Assembly: GCA_934667095.1 (NCBI GenBank)
Contig: CAKULE010000001.1
Location: forward strand, 162,941-226,940
Reading direction: 5' to 3'
Length of the DNA: 64,000 nt
Source: an uncultured Oscillospiraceae bacterium
GTDB lineage: Bacteria > Bacillota > Clostridia > Oscillospirales > Oscillospiraceae
Shown here: positions 18,582 through 27,319 of the stretch, piece after piece
Layout: the number at the start of each line of letters is the position of its first letter
Numbering within the stretch: the stretch's first letter is position 1
Made by a program: the position numbers and the translations under genes
Notes under the pieces: generated by a model
Told to the model about the DNA's origin: nothing
Database searches by the model: none
The model's input: the letters and a program-made list of their open reading frames with translations, nothing else

Positions 18582-18599
18582 GAGCGGCGGGAAAAAGAA

Positions 18600-18628
18600 T
18601 TGCTTCCCTACTAAAACGGTGGTATGAT
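18600..18628 (+). promoter_or_regulatory. Sigma-A promoter of the Rrf2 gene with an internal operator-like motif
   Basis: TTGCTT and TATGAT are 17 bases apart. Between and overlapping the boxes lies TACTAAAACGGTGGTA (18609-18624), an imperfect palindrome that shares TACTA-N7-GGTA with a site at the cysK promoter. That fits Rrf2 autoregulation. Confidence 0.65.
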
Positions 18629-18658
18629 AGGGACAGAACACAATGGGAGGCAAAAGCT

Positions 18659-19084
18659 ATGATCTCAACCAAGGGCCGCTATTCCATCCGTATTCTTCTG
18701 GATCTGGCGGAGCACCGCACCGGGGCATACATCCCCATGAAGGACGTGGCCGCCCGGCAGGAGATATCCCTGAAATACATCGAGCGGCTCATGCCGGCCC
18801 TGCGGACCGCCGGGCTGGTGGACAGCGTCCACGGTATCGGCGGCGGCTACCGCCTCAGCAAGGACCCCGCCGACTGTACTCTGTGGGAGATCCTGCAGGC
18901 GGCGGAGGGGGACATGGCCCCGGTGGTCTGCCTGCAGAGCGGCGCGGCCCCCTGCGGCCGGGCGGCGGAGTGCCGCACCCTGCCGGTGTGGGAGGGATAC
19001 TACCGCCTGACCCGGGAGTATTTCGCCGGCATCACGCTGGCAGACCTCATGGCCGGGGACCCGGCGGACAACTACATGATCTGA
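18659..19084 (+). CDS. Rrf2 family transcriptional regulator (IscR/CymR-like)
   Basis: 141 residues. The N-terminal winged helix is MISTKGRYSIRILLDLA...KDVAARQEISLKYIERLM, and HGIGGGYRLSK is the Rrf2 wing. Three cysteines in the VVCLQSGAAPCGRAAEC loop match the [2Fe-2S] ligand pattern of IscR-type members, so it may sense Fe-S or sulfur status. CymR-type Rrf2 proteins lack these cysteines but control cysteine synthesis, and cysK and mnmA lie next door. GGGAGGCAAAAGCT precedes the ATG. The shared operator motif supports control of cysK. Confidence 0.92.
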   Translation: MISTKGRYSIRILLDLAEHRTGAYIPMKDVAARQEISLKYIERLMPALRTAGLVDSVHGIGGGYRLSKDPADCTLWEILQAAEGDMAPVVCLQSGAAPCGRAAECRTLPVWEGYYRLTREYFAGITLADLMAGDPADNYMI

Positions 19085-19119
19085 AAAAGCCCCCGCTGCC
19101 GTCGGCAGCGGGGGCTTTT
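19084..19119. terminator. Bidirectional terminator between Rrf2 gene and mnmA
   Basis: Hairpin AAAAGCCCCCGCTGCC / GGCAGCGGGGGCTTTT serves both convergent genes. Confidence 0.9.
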
Positions 19120-19141
19120 GTCCGGTTTGCGGGCGCGGCGG

Positions 19142-20209
19142 TCACTCCCGGCTGATGATCCCGCCTCCGAGGACTACATCCCCATCGTAGAGCACAGCAG
19201 CCTGACCGGGGGCGCCGGCGGGCTGGGGCTGGTCGAAGCGGAGCAGGACCCGGCCGCCGGCCTGCGGGATGGCGGTGGCGGCGCGCTCGGCCTGATGGTA
19301 GCGCAGGCGGGCGGCACACCGCACCGGGCCCGCCGGGGCCTCCCCGGCGATCCAGTGGAAGTCCTCCACCCGGACCTCCTGCCGCAGAAGGGCCGCCCGG
19401 GGCCCCAGCACCACGGTGTTGTCCTCCGGCCGGACGGCGAGGACGTACTGCCGCTCCCCAGCGGAGATCCCTGATCCCCGCCGCTGGCCCACGGTGTAGC
19501 GGATGATGCCCTGATGCCGGCCCAGCACGCGGCCCTCCGGGTCCATAAAGTCTCCCGGTTCCGCAGCCCGGCCGGTGTGGAGCTCCACCACCCGGGCATA
19601 GTCCCCGGCGGGGACGAAGCAGATGTCCTGACTATCGGGCTTCTCGGCGTTGAGCAGGCCCGCAGACCGGGCTGCGGCCCGGGAATCCGCCTTGGTCCGG
19701 TCTCCCAGCGGGAAGAGGGTGCGGGCCAGCTGCGCCTGTGTCATGGCGTACAGCACGTAGCTCTGGTCCTTGGCGGGGTCCAGCGCCTTTTTCAGCAGAT
19801 ACTTTCCGCCCCGCTGCTCGATGCGGGCATAGTGCCCCGTGGCGATGTGGTCGCAGCCCAGCAGGTCCGCCCGCTCAAAGAGCTTGCCGAATTTCAGATA
19901 CCGGTTGCAGTCGATGCAGGGGTTGGGGGTAAGGCCCCGGCAGTAGCAGTCCGCGAACCTGTCGATGACCTGATGCCGGAATTCGTCCGTAAAATTGAAC
20001 ACGTAGTAGGGCATCCCAAGCCGGTAGGCGGCAGAGCGGGCGTCCTCCACGTCGCTGAGGGAGCAGCAGGTGTGCCCCCGGGAGACTCCCGCGTCTTCAT
20101 TCTGGTAGAGCTTCATGGTGCAGCCCACGCACTGGTGCCCCGCGGCGGTGAGCAGGGCTGCGGCGGCACTGGAATCCACGCCGCCGCTCATGGCTACTAA
20201 GACCTTCAT
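19142..20209 (-). CDS. mnmA: tRNA-specific 2-thiouridylase MnmA
   Basis: 355 residues. The PP-loop is AMSGGVDSSAAAALL near the start, and the catalytic cysteines sit in NPCIDCNRYLKFG and DSQDICFVPAGDY. The C-terminal beta-barrel includes YTVGQRRGSGI. It puts sulfur on wobble U34 of tRNAs such as those for Lys, Gln and Glu; tRNA-Lys-UUU and tRNA-Gln-UUG genes occur later in this window. AAAGGA precedes the ATG at 20209. It follows cysK on the same strand, a sulfur-metabolism context without the usual nifS/iscS-like desulfurase gene. Confidence 0.96.
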   Translation of the reverse strand: MKVLVAMSGGVDSSAAAALLTAAGHQCVGCTMKLYQNEDAGVSRGHTCCSLSDVEDARSAAYRLGMPYYVFNFTDEFRHQVIDRFADCYCRGLTPNPCIDCNRYLKFGKLFERADLLGCDHIATGHYARIEQRGGKYLLKKALDPAKDQSYVLYAMTQAQLARTLFPLGDRTKADSRAAARSAGLLNAEKPDSQDICFVPAGDYARVVELHTGRAAEPGDFMDPEGRVLGRHQGIIRYTVGQRRGSGISAGERQYVLAVRPEDNTVVLGPRAALLRQEVRVEDFHWIAGEAPAGPVRCAARLRYHQAERAATAIPQAGGRVLLRFDQPQPAGAPGQAAVLYDGDVVLGGGIISRE

Positions 20210-20233
20210 GCAGTCGTTCCTTTGCGCGAAAAT

Positions 20234-20269
20234 CGGCCCCGGCGGGAGAGAGGGGGCCCGCCGGGGCCG
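20234..20269 (-). terminator. GC hairpin between cysK and mnmA
   Basis: Arms CGGCCCCGGCGGG / CCCGCCGGGGCCG, followed on the minus strand by ATTTTCG. It is either the cysK terminator or an attenuating hairpin in the mnmA leader, since no separate mnmA promoter is obvious. Confidence 0.6.
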
Positions 20270-20282
20270 GTTAGTCTGCGGT

Positions 20283-21215
<933 letters not shown>

Positions 21216-21238
21216 GGTGTGGTCCTCCTTTTCGTTAC

Positions 21239-21254
21239 TACTACTTGTCCGGTA
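21239..21254. promoter_or_regulatory. Operator-like motif at the cysK transcription start
   Basis: TACTACTTGTCCGGTA shares TACTA-N7-GGTA with the motif inside the Rrf2 promoter (18609-18624). It begins ~11 bases downstream of the -10 box, where a bound repressor would block initiation. Confidence 0.5.
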
Positions 21255-21264
21255 GGTTGGTTCC

Positions 21265-21293
21265 TTTATAGCACTTCAGCGCGGCGATGTCAA
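21265..21293 (-). promoter_or_regulatory. Sigma-A promoter of cysK
   Basis: TTGACA, 17-base spacer, TATAAA on the minus strand, ~50-80 bases ahead of the cysK ATG. Confidence 0.85.
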
Positions 21294-21354
21294 GACTTTT
21301 TTACCGGGAGACAAAATTTTTTCGCCGGTGGCCGCCGGAGGATGAAAATTGGGC

Positions 21355-21385
21355 TTGACTTAAAGTGAACTTTCAGCATTATACT
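21355..21385 (+). promoter_or_regulatory. Promoter with 19-base spacer and central palindrome (MerR-like architecture)
   Basis: TTGACT and TATACT are 19 bases apart, longer than the optimal 17, and the spacer holds the palindrome AAAGT-GA-ACTTT (21362-21373). MerR-family activators bind such palindromes and twist over-long promoters into register. No MerR gene is in the window, so the regulator is inferred to be elsewhere. Confidence 0.55.
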
Positions 21386-21422
21386 GTGCCTTAGATATAA
21401 ATCAGAACAGGAGGACTTTACT

Positions 21423-21773
21423 ATGGCAGTCAAGCAGGCAGCCGGGCGGGCCGTGCTGGGGGAGTTTGCCCCCAAGTTTGCCCAGCTCAATGACGATGTG
21501 CTCTTCGGCGAGGTCTGGTCCCGGGAGGGGCAGTTTCCCCTGAAGATGCGCTCCATCGTCACCGTTACCGCCCTGATCAACACCTTTTTGGAGAGCTATG
21601 ACTTTGCGGGCAAGACCGTGATCCCCTTCGCCACCTCCGGCGGCAGCGGCATGGGTAAGACCGTGGCCGCCCTGAGGGGCAGCTGCGCCGGCACCATCCT
21701 GCCCGGCGGCATGCTCAACGGCAAGCACTCCGCGGACTCCCTCCGCCGCTGGGCTGAGGAGCAGAGCCGGTAA
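21423..21773 (+). CDS. Chimeric ORF: N-terminal carboxymuconolactone decarboxylase fragment fused to C-terminal flavodoxin fragment
   Basis: 116 residues. Residues 1-~50 (AGRAVLGEFAPKFAQLNDDVLF...RSIVTVTALI) match the start of clostridial CMD/YurZ-like proteins, where the second half with the redox cysteine pair and histidine would follow. From ~51 (NTFLESYDFAGKTVIPFATSGGSGMGKT) it matches only the last ~65 residues of flavodoxins; the FMN phosphate loop is missing. The two families are often neighbours, so an in-frame deletion across two adjacent genes is the simplest origin. AGGAGGACTTTACT precedes the ATG and a terminator follows, so it looks expressed. Activity is doubtful. Confidence 0.75.
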   Translation: MAVKQAAGRAVLGEFAPKFAQLNDDVLFGEVWSREGQFPLKMRSIVTVTALINTFLESYDFAGKTVIPFATSGGSGMGKTVAALRGSCAGTILPGGMLNGKHSADSLRRWAEEQSR

Positions 21774-21800
21774 GCTCCAGCCCGGAAAATTTCAAAAGAG

Positions 21801-21838
21801 AAACGCCCCGCCCGGGTTCCCGGGCGGGGCGCTTTTTG
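21801..21838. terminator. Bidirectional terminator after the chimeric ORF
   Basis: Hairpin GCCCCGCCCGGG / CCCGGGCGGGGC followed by GCTTTTTG; also placed to stop the convergent kinase gene. Confidence 0.85.
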
Positions 21839-23137
21839 CTATGCGGTGGGCTGCGTCGTGCCAATGGGGATGGCCAGCCGCAGCTGGAAGATCCCCCCCA
21901 CGGCCCTGAACTCACACAGGCCGCCGTGGCGCTGGGCGATGGCCTGAATGCTGCGGCAGCCGTAGCCGTGGCCCGCCCGGCCGGAGACCGGCAGGCCGTT
22001 CTGGAAGGTGAGCTCCCCGGTGTAGGAGTTTTTGACCTCCACCAGCAGCTTGTTCAGCCGTACGCCGCAGTGGAGCTCCGCGGTCCGCTGTCCGGGCGGC
22101 AGCTCCGCCGCCGCCCGCAGGGCGTTCTCCAGCGCGTTGGACAGGACGGAGCACAGCTCTGTGTCAGAGATGGGGAGCTCCGGCGGCAGCTTGGCCTCCA
22201 CCGTCAGGCGGACGCCGAGGCCCTCCGCCTTGTTGCAGTAGGAGGAGCACAGCAGGTTCGCCAGCGCGTTCTCACAGAAGCGCTGGGGGGTAATGGCTGC
22301 GATGTCGGCCTGCACCCGCTGGATGTACTCCGCGGCCTCCTGCGGCTGGCCGGTGGACAGCAGGCCCTCGATCATGTTCAGGTGGTGGCGCATGTCGTGG
22401 CGGTAAACGGTGGTCTGCCGCTCCGCCAGCCGCAGGGCGTCGATCTCCGCCTGAGACTGCTTCAGCTCCGCCTCCAGCAGGGAGCGCTGCATCTCCGCCT
22501 CCGCCCCGTTCCGCAGCTGGGTCTGGTAGGCCGTGAGAAAGGCCACATAGAAGATGATGAGCGCCGTGGGAAGGAACTCCGCCAGCACGTAAAAACTGGA
22601 GTAGAGGAGGTCGGAGTAGATGGTGGTGGCGTAGTCGAAGATGTAGTAGGCCACGGGCAGGCTGCCGAAGAGCAGCGGCGCCGTGGGAGAGCAGGTCATG
22701 GCGGTGTGGGCCGCGTCGGTGAAGTACCGCCGCAGCAGCAGGTAGCTGGGTACGATGGCGATGGTGTAGGTGATCTCCCCGACCAGCGGGGAGCGGGTCA
22801 CTGCCGACGCAAAGAGGTCAACCCACCGGGGCAACTGACAGCAGAGGTAGGCGGTGCAGGTGGAGATGATGGACTCCCACACCGGTTTTTTCAGGGCAAA
22901 GATGAGGACCAGCGCCAGCGGCAGATGGACGATGAGGGGATAGAACTGCTTGGCGGTGGCCACCCCCAGCAGCAGCCAGAAGGCGCTCTGGATCAGCAGA
23001 AACACCGGGATCAGCGCCGCGATGAGCCGCTGCTGCCGCCGGTTCTGGCAGCCGCCGGCGATGGCCGTGGACAGGAACAGGCCGTAGATCAGCACCAGCC
23101 CGTAGTTGAAGATGCTCAGCAGGTCGAGAAAGGTCAT
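21839..23137 (-). CDS. GHKL-type sensor histidine kinase (AgrC-like)
   Basis: 432 residues. Six or so membrane helices occupy residues ~1-210. A coiled linker follows, then the phospho-acceptor region YRHDMRHHLNMIEGLL and a GHKL ATPase domain with SNALENALRAA and GHGYGCRSIQAIAQRHGG. This is the AgrC/ComD layout used for peptide or other ligand sensing. The ATG overlaps the regulator stop as ATGA (4 bases), so the pair is coupled. No agrD/agrB-like peptide or processing gene is adjacent, so the signal is unknown. Confidence 0.92.
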   Translation of the reverse strand: MTFLDLLSIFNYGLVLIYGLFLSTAIAGGCQNRRQQRLIAALIPVFLLIQSAFWLLLGVATAKQFYPLIVHLPLALVLIFALKKPVWESIISTCTAYLCCQLPRWVDLFASAVTRSPLVGEITYTIAIVPSYLLLRRYFTDAAHTAMTCSPTAPLLFGSLPVAYYIFDYATTIYSDLLYSSFYVLAEFLPTALIIFYVAFLTAYQTQLRNGAEAEMQRSLLEAELKQSQAEIDALRLAERQTTVYRHDMRHHLNMIEGLLSTGQPQEAAEYIQRVQADIAAITPQRFCENALANLLCSSYCNKAEGLGVRLTVEAKLPPELPISDTELCSVLSNALENALRAAAELPPGQRTAELHCGVRLNKLLVEVKNSYTGELTFQNGLPVSGRAGHGYGCRSIQAIAQRHGGLCEFRAVGGIFQLRLAIPIGTTQPTA

Positions 23138-23856
23138 CGGATGCCCTCCTGCTCGAACAGGAGCTCCAGATAGTCCTTTTGCAGCTGGGGGTACAGCAGG
23201 CGGGACACCGGCAGGTTCCGCCCGGAGAAAGTGAGGACCCCGGTGGGGGCCAGCTCCTGGATCTGCAGCATGTTCACGATGTAGGAGCGGTGGATGCGCA
23301 TGAACTCTGGCCGGGCCAGCAGGGGCCCCTCGTAGTCCTTCAGGGAGCCCACCACCTCCCGCACCTGCCCGTCGGTGAGGTTGAAGTAGAGGTGCTTGCC
23401 GTTGACCTCCACATAGCTCAGCTGGGAGAAGGGCACCCGGATGAGGGTGGAGCCGGCCTTGAGGGTCAGGGCCTCCTCCGGCCGCTGCTCCCGCTGCCAC
23501 AGCCCGTCCAGAATGGGGTAGAGTAGCCGGGCGGTGATGGGCTTCAGCAGGTATTCCAGCGCCCGTACGCCGTAGCTCTCGTAAGCGAAGCCGGGAGAGG
23601 AGGTGAGAAAGACGATATCGGCCGCGGCGTCGAAGGTGCGGATCTCCCGGGCGGCCTCCATGCCGTCGGTGCCGGGCATCATCACGTCCAGCAGGTAGAG
23701 GGTGAAGCGCTCGTGCCGGGCGGCGTCCAGCAGCTCGCCGGCACTGCGGAAGGAGTGCCAGCGGACGGCGGCCCGGCGGTCCTCCTGCCAGACGCGCAGC
23801 AGCGTCAGCAGGGACTCCAGCTCCTCCGCCTGATCGTCACAGACGGCAATATGCAC
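23134..23856 (-). CDS. LytTR-family response regulator (AgrA-like)
   Basis: 240 residues. The receiver domain has the acidic pocket (HIAVCDDQAEE), the phospho-acceptor YLLDVMMPGTDG and the lysine in LEYLLKPIT. The C-terminal LytTR DNA-binding domain (~135-238) has the family pattern EVNGKHLYFNL and RIHRSYIVNM. The start is a GTG at 23856 set by GGAGGGATGTACC; longer frames lack a site. It is the first gene of the two-component operon. Paired direct repeats about 75-105 bases upstream are probable binding sites. Confidence 0.93.
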   Translation of the reverse strand: MHIAVCDDQAEELESLLTLLRVWQEDRRAAVRWHSFRSAGELLDAARHERFTLYLLDVMMPGTDGMEAAREIRTFDAAADIVFLTSSPGFAYESYGVRALEYLLKPITARLLYPILDGLWQREQRPEEALTLKAGSTLIRVPFSQLSYVEVNGKHLYFNLTDGQVREVVGSLKDYEGPLLARPEFMRIHRSYIVNMLQIQELAPTGVLTFSGRNLPVSRLLYPQLQKDYLELLFEQEGIR

Positions 23857-23893
23857 GGTACATCCCTCCCACCTTGTCTCTTGGGTCAATTCT

Positions 23894-23899
23894 ATCATA
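23894..23899 (-). promoter_or_regulatory. Candidate -10 box of the LytTR regulator operon
   Basis: TATGAT on the minus strand, ~40 bases before the GTG start. No good -35 box is present, as expected if activation comes from the repeats just upstream. Confidence 0.4.
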
Positions 23900-23927
23900 A
23901 AATCCGCCGGGGGGGAAGCCGAACTTT

Positions 23928-23962
23928 TGCATTTCAAGTCGGAAAACCTGCATTTCAGGTCG
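23928..23962. promoter_or_regulatory. Two 14-base direct repeats, candidate LytTR binding boxes
   Basis: TGCATTTCAAGTCG and TGCATTTCAGGTCG (13 of 14 identical) are spaced 21 bases start to start, about two helical turns, the spacing described for AgrA/LytTR dimers. They lie between the regulator gene and the divergent 99-residue gene, so both could be targets. Confidence 0.6.
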
Positions 23963-24045
23963 AGACTGCTCCACGGGGCCGCGGAGTGTGGTATGGTAAG
24001 GCCACAAGCATGGACCAGTGCATCGCGGAGAGGAGATGAGCGCCG

Positions 24046-24345
24046 ATGCGAGCATGGTTACCCTGGTTGATCGCCCTTGTCAGCACCGGCGTTTGTGTGG
24101 CCCTCTGGTTCCGGGAGGTCCGCGGCGTCCTGCGGGACCGGGCCAGTATGGTGGAGAGCGCTGCAGAGCAGCTGGCGGCCTGCACCCGCCGGGCTGCCGC
24201 TGACCGTTGCGACCCCCAGCTGGCCGAGGTGCTCCGCCGCAGCGAGAGCATCTACCGGCAGGCGGTGGACCACTACAACGAGACCCTGCGCAGGCCGTGG
24301 GTCTGCCTGCCGGGACGCCTGATGGGCTTCCGTCCGCTGCAGTGA
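24046..24345 (+). CDS. Small membrane-anchored protein, distantly LemA-like
   Basis: 99 residues: an N-terminal membrane helix (~4-22, LPWLIALVSTGVCVALWF), a helical middle, and a C-terminal YRQAVDHYNETLRRPW...GRLMGFRP that resembles the end of LemA proteins (YN..V..YN......P..L..GF). LemA proteins are much longer, so this is a short relative or a remnant. GGAGATGAGCGCCG precedes the ATG. It is divergent from the AgrC/AgrA-like operon with the LytTR boxes between, suggesting shared control. Confidence 0.55.
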   Translation: MRAWLPWLIALVSTGVCVALWFREVRGVLRDRASMVESAAEQLAACTRRAAADRCDPQLAEVLRRSESIYRQAVDHYNETLRRPWVCLPGRLMGFRPLQ

Positions 24346-24371
24346 CCCCTGCGAGAGAAGGAGGAGACTTT

Positions 24372-25304
24372 ATGGGATTATTCAGCAACAACAAAAAGCT
24401 CTGCCCCATTTGCGGCAACCCCACGCCGCGGCTGCTGCCCACCAAAGTGGAGAACGTCCCCATCTGTAAGGAGTGCGCCGCCCGCATCGAGCTGCCTGAC
24501 GGCGCGCTGGACCAGATGACGCTGGAGGACTTCCGCCAGTATATCGACTTCTACGACGGGAACTATCCCCTGCAGGAGCAGTTCACCGAGACCTACCGCT
24601 ACCACTTCGGCTTCTTCGGCGGTGATCTGGTGGTGGATGGGAGCCGCCGGCTGTTCCGCCTGAAGGGCACTGACGGCGCGCTGGTCTTCGAGGCGGGGGC
24701 CCTCCGTTCCTTCCGGGTGCTGGAGGACGGCCGGGTCCTCTTCGAGAACGGACCGGACGCCCTGCTCTGCCACCCCGGGGACGTGGCCCAGCGGGTGGCC
24801 GCGCTGGAGCCGGAGATGGTCCGCTTCCACATGGACCTGCGGGAGTACGAGCGCATGGAGGACATGGAACGCATGCGGGCCCGGGACCGCGGCCCCGGCC
24901 GGGACGCTCCGCCCCCTCCGCCCAAGCCGCCCCGCCCCTCCTTTGACGCGCCTGCGCCGGTGAGGGAGTTCCGGGTGGAGCTCACCTTCGACCATCCCTA
25001 CTGGCACGAGTTCAGCAAAAAGGTAAAGGCCCCCGGCTTTGACCGGGACGACCCCACGGTGGACGGCTATCTGGCCCAGTATGACGAGGTGGTGGAGCCG
25101 CTCCACGGGCTGGCCGCGGTGCTGATGGGCGTGATGGTGCCCGGCGCGGGGGAGCGCTGGGACGGCGACGAGGCGGAGCCCCAGCAGGCCGTGCCCGCGG
25201 TGGACGTGGTCACGGAGCTGCAGCGGTACAAGGCGCTGCTGGATTCCGGCGTGCTCACCGAGGAGGAGTTCACGGCCAAGAAGCGCCAGCTGCTGGGCAT
25301 TTGA
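24372..25304 (+). CDS. Zinc-ribbon (DUF4428-like) and SHOCT-domain protein
   Basis: 310 residues. It starts with a four-cysteine ribbon (CPICGNPTPRLLPTKVENVPICKEC, split CxxC...CxxC). A middle domain (~50-165) contains a beta-rich segment (GALRSFRVLEDGRVLFEN), followed by a proline-rich linker and a second folded domain. The final ~35 residues are a SHOCT motif (ELQRYKALLDSGVLTEEEFTAKKRQLLGI). No catalytic signature is seen. AGGAGGAGACTTT precedes the ATG. The role is unknown; SHOCT tails are usually oligomerisation or interaction modules. Confidence 0.8.
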   Translation: MGLFSNNKKLCPICGNPTPRLLPTKVENVPICKECAARIELPDGALDQMTLEDFRQYIDFYDGNYPLQEQFTETYRYHFGFFGGDLVVDGSRRLFRLKGTDGALVFEAGALRSFRVLEDGRVLFENGPDALLCHPGDVAQRVAALEPEMVRFHMDLREYERMEDMERMRARDRGPGRDAPPPPPKPPRPSFDAPAPVREFRVELTFDHPYWHEFSKKVKAPGFDRDDPTVDGYLAQYDEVVEPLHGLAAVLMGVMVPGAGERWDGDEAEPQQAVPAVDVVTELQRYKALLDSGVLTEEEFTAKKRQLLGI

Positions 25305-25329
25305 TCATGGGGGAAAAGAGGAAATGAGC

Positions 25330-27300
25330 ATGAAAAAGAGAGTGCTGGCCCTGCTGCTGGCCTGCGCGCTGCTGCTGGGGCTGACCGCTTGCGGCGGGGA
25401 CGAGCCGGACCAGTCGCCGGACCCCACCCAGGGGCAGGAGAGCCTTGAGCCCGTTGAGGAGGACGGGAGCTGGGCCATCTACTGGTATCTCTGCGGCAGC
25501 GATCTGGAGTCCGGCGGCGGCTTTGCCACTGTGGACCTCGGGGAGCTGATGGAGGTGACCTTGCCGGAAAACGTGAACGTGGTCATCGAGACCGGCGGCT
25601 CCTCCCAGTGGCACAACGACTTTGTGGACGCATCCAAGCTGCAGCGCTGGGTCTACGGCAGCGAGGGCCTGAAGCTGGTGGACGAGCAGCCCTCTGCCAA
25701 CATGGGTGAGGCCCGGACGCTGGCGGACTTTCTGACCTTTGCCAGCGAGAACTACCCCGCCGACCGCACGGCGGTGGTCTTCTGGAACCACGGGGGCGGT
25801 TCCGTGTCCGGTGCCGCCTTTGATGAGCTGTATGGGCTGGACTCCCTGACGCTGGACGAGCTGTACGAGGCATTCACCTCCGTGTGGGAGCCCTCCGCCG
25901 GCCAGCCGCCGCTGGAGCTCATCGGCTTTGACACCTGCCTGATGGCTACCGTGGACGTGGCCAACGTGTTCTCCGGGCTGGCCAACTATCTGGTGGCCTC
26001 CGAGGAGACCGAGCCTGCTAACGGCTGGTACTACTCCCAGTGGGTGGGCGCGCTGGCGGCCGACCCGGCGATGGACGGCGCGGAGCTGGGCCGGGTCATC
26101 TGCGACGCGTACTATGCCGGCTGCGAGATGGTGGGCACTCAGGACAACACCACCCTCTCCCTCACGGACCTGAGTAAGGTGGACGCCCTGCTGGCGGCTT
26201 ACGAGACCTTCGGCAAGGAGGCCCTCGCCGCCGCCTGCACGGACCCGGGCTTCTTCTCCCGGTTCGCCCGGGCTGCCGCCCGCAGTGAGAACTACGGCGG
26301 CAACACCAGAGAGCAGGGCTACACCAACATGGTGGATCTGGGCCATCTGGCCCGCCAGACCATCGGTATTCTGGGCTCCGCGCAAGGGGTGCTGGACGCG
26401 CTGGACGCCTGCATGCTCTACCGGGTGGGCGGCAAATACCGGGCACAGGCCACGGGCCTGTCCTGCTACTACTCCTACAACGGCGACGTCGGCGACCTCA
26501 ACGGCTACATCGGCGTGGGCGCGGGGCTGGCCTTCAAGTACTACTTCTCTTACGGCCTCACTGGGGAGCTGGATGAGTCCGGCATGGAGTACATCGCCGA
26601 CCTCGACCTCGAGTCCCTGCCGCCGGTGAAGAATCTGGCCACCGAGGGCTGGGACGGCATGGCCCTCGACGTGGACGACGCGGGGACCGCTTACCTGACC
26701 CTCGGCCCCGACGCGGGGAATGTGCTGGCCTCCATCGGCTTCACCCTCTACTGGGTGGACGAGGAGGGCGGAACCATCTTGCAGCTGGGCACCGACAACG
26801 ACATGACCGCCGACTGGGACAGCGGCGTGTTCTACGACAACTTCCGCGGCGCGTGGGGCAGCATCGACGGCCAGCTGGCCTACATGGAGCTCAGCAGCGA
26901 GGGGGCCGACTATAACCTTTACTCCGTGCCTGTGCTGCTAAACGGCGAGACCTGCTGCCTTCAGGTGGTGTACGACTTCAACACGGAGGAGTGGACCATC
27001 CTCGGGGCCCGGCAGGGCATCGATGAGAGCGGCATGGCTGACAAGGAGTTGCGCCTGCTCCAGGCGGGTGACCAGCTGACCCTGCTGTGGTACGCGGCCT
27101 CCCTCAGCGGGGATGAGGACTTTGAAGTATACGCCGGGGCGGAGCTCACTGTGACGGCGGATACCGCCTTCGTCGAAATGGACCTGCCCGACGGCAGCTA
27201 TGCGATGGTCTTCACCATGAGCGATGCCATGGGCGGCACGGCGGAGTCCCGGCCGGTCTATTTTGACTGCGCAGATGGCGAGATCTACACCAGCGTGTGA
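25330..27300 (+). CDS. Clostripain-family (C11) cysteine peptidase lipoprotein
   Basis: 656 residues. A lipoprotein signal (MKKRVLALLLACALLLGLTACGG, lipobox LTAC) anchors it outside the membrane. The C11 catalytic dyad is visible as VVFWNHGGGS (His) and LIGFDTCLMATVDVA (Cys), with SEETEPANGWYY after it. A ~250-residue C-terminal beta-rich domain follows. Clostripain-like enzymes cleave after arginine and are often self-processed. AGAGG fits the ATG at 25330; one two codons upstream is possible. It opens a block of cell-surface genes on the same strand. Confidence 0.88.
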   Translation: MKKRVLALLLACALLLGLTACGGDEPDQSPDPTQGQESLEPVEEDGSWAIYWYLCGSDLESGGGFATVDLGELMEVTLPENVNVVIETGGSSQWHNDFVDASKLQRWVYGSEGLKLVDEQPSANMGEARTLADFLTFASENYPADRTAVVFWNHGGGSVSGAAFDELYGLDSLTLDELYEAFTSVWEPSAGQPPLELIGFDTCLMATVDVANVFSGLANYLVASEETEPANGWYYSQWVGALAADPAMDGAELGRVICDAYYAGCEMVGTQDNTTLSLTDLSKVDALLAAYETFGKEALAAACTDPGFFSRFARAAARSENYGGNTREQGYTNMVDLGHLARQTIGILGSAQGVLDALDACMLYRVGGKYRAQATGLSCYYSYNGDVGDLNGYIGVGAGLAFKYYFSYGLTGELDESGMEYIADLDLESLPPVKNLATEGWDGMALDVDDAGTAYLTLGPDAGNVLASIGFTLYWVDEEGGTILQLGTDNDMTADWDSGVFYDNFRGAWGSIDGQLAYMELSSEGADYNLYSVPVLLNGETCCLQVVYDFNTEEWTILGARQGIDESGMADKELRLLQAGDQLTLLWYAASLSGDEDFEVYAGAELTVTADTAFVEMDLPDGSYAMVFTMSDAMGGTAESRPVYFDCADGEIYTSV

Positions 27301-27319
27301 TTTTTTGAAAGGAGAGAGA

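Noticed and set aside
24046..24345. The 99-residue protein as an autoinducer peptide precursor for the AgrCA-like pair
   Set aside because: It has a membrane helix but no AgrD-like cysteine/serine thiolactone region, and no AgrB-type protease gene is adjacent.
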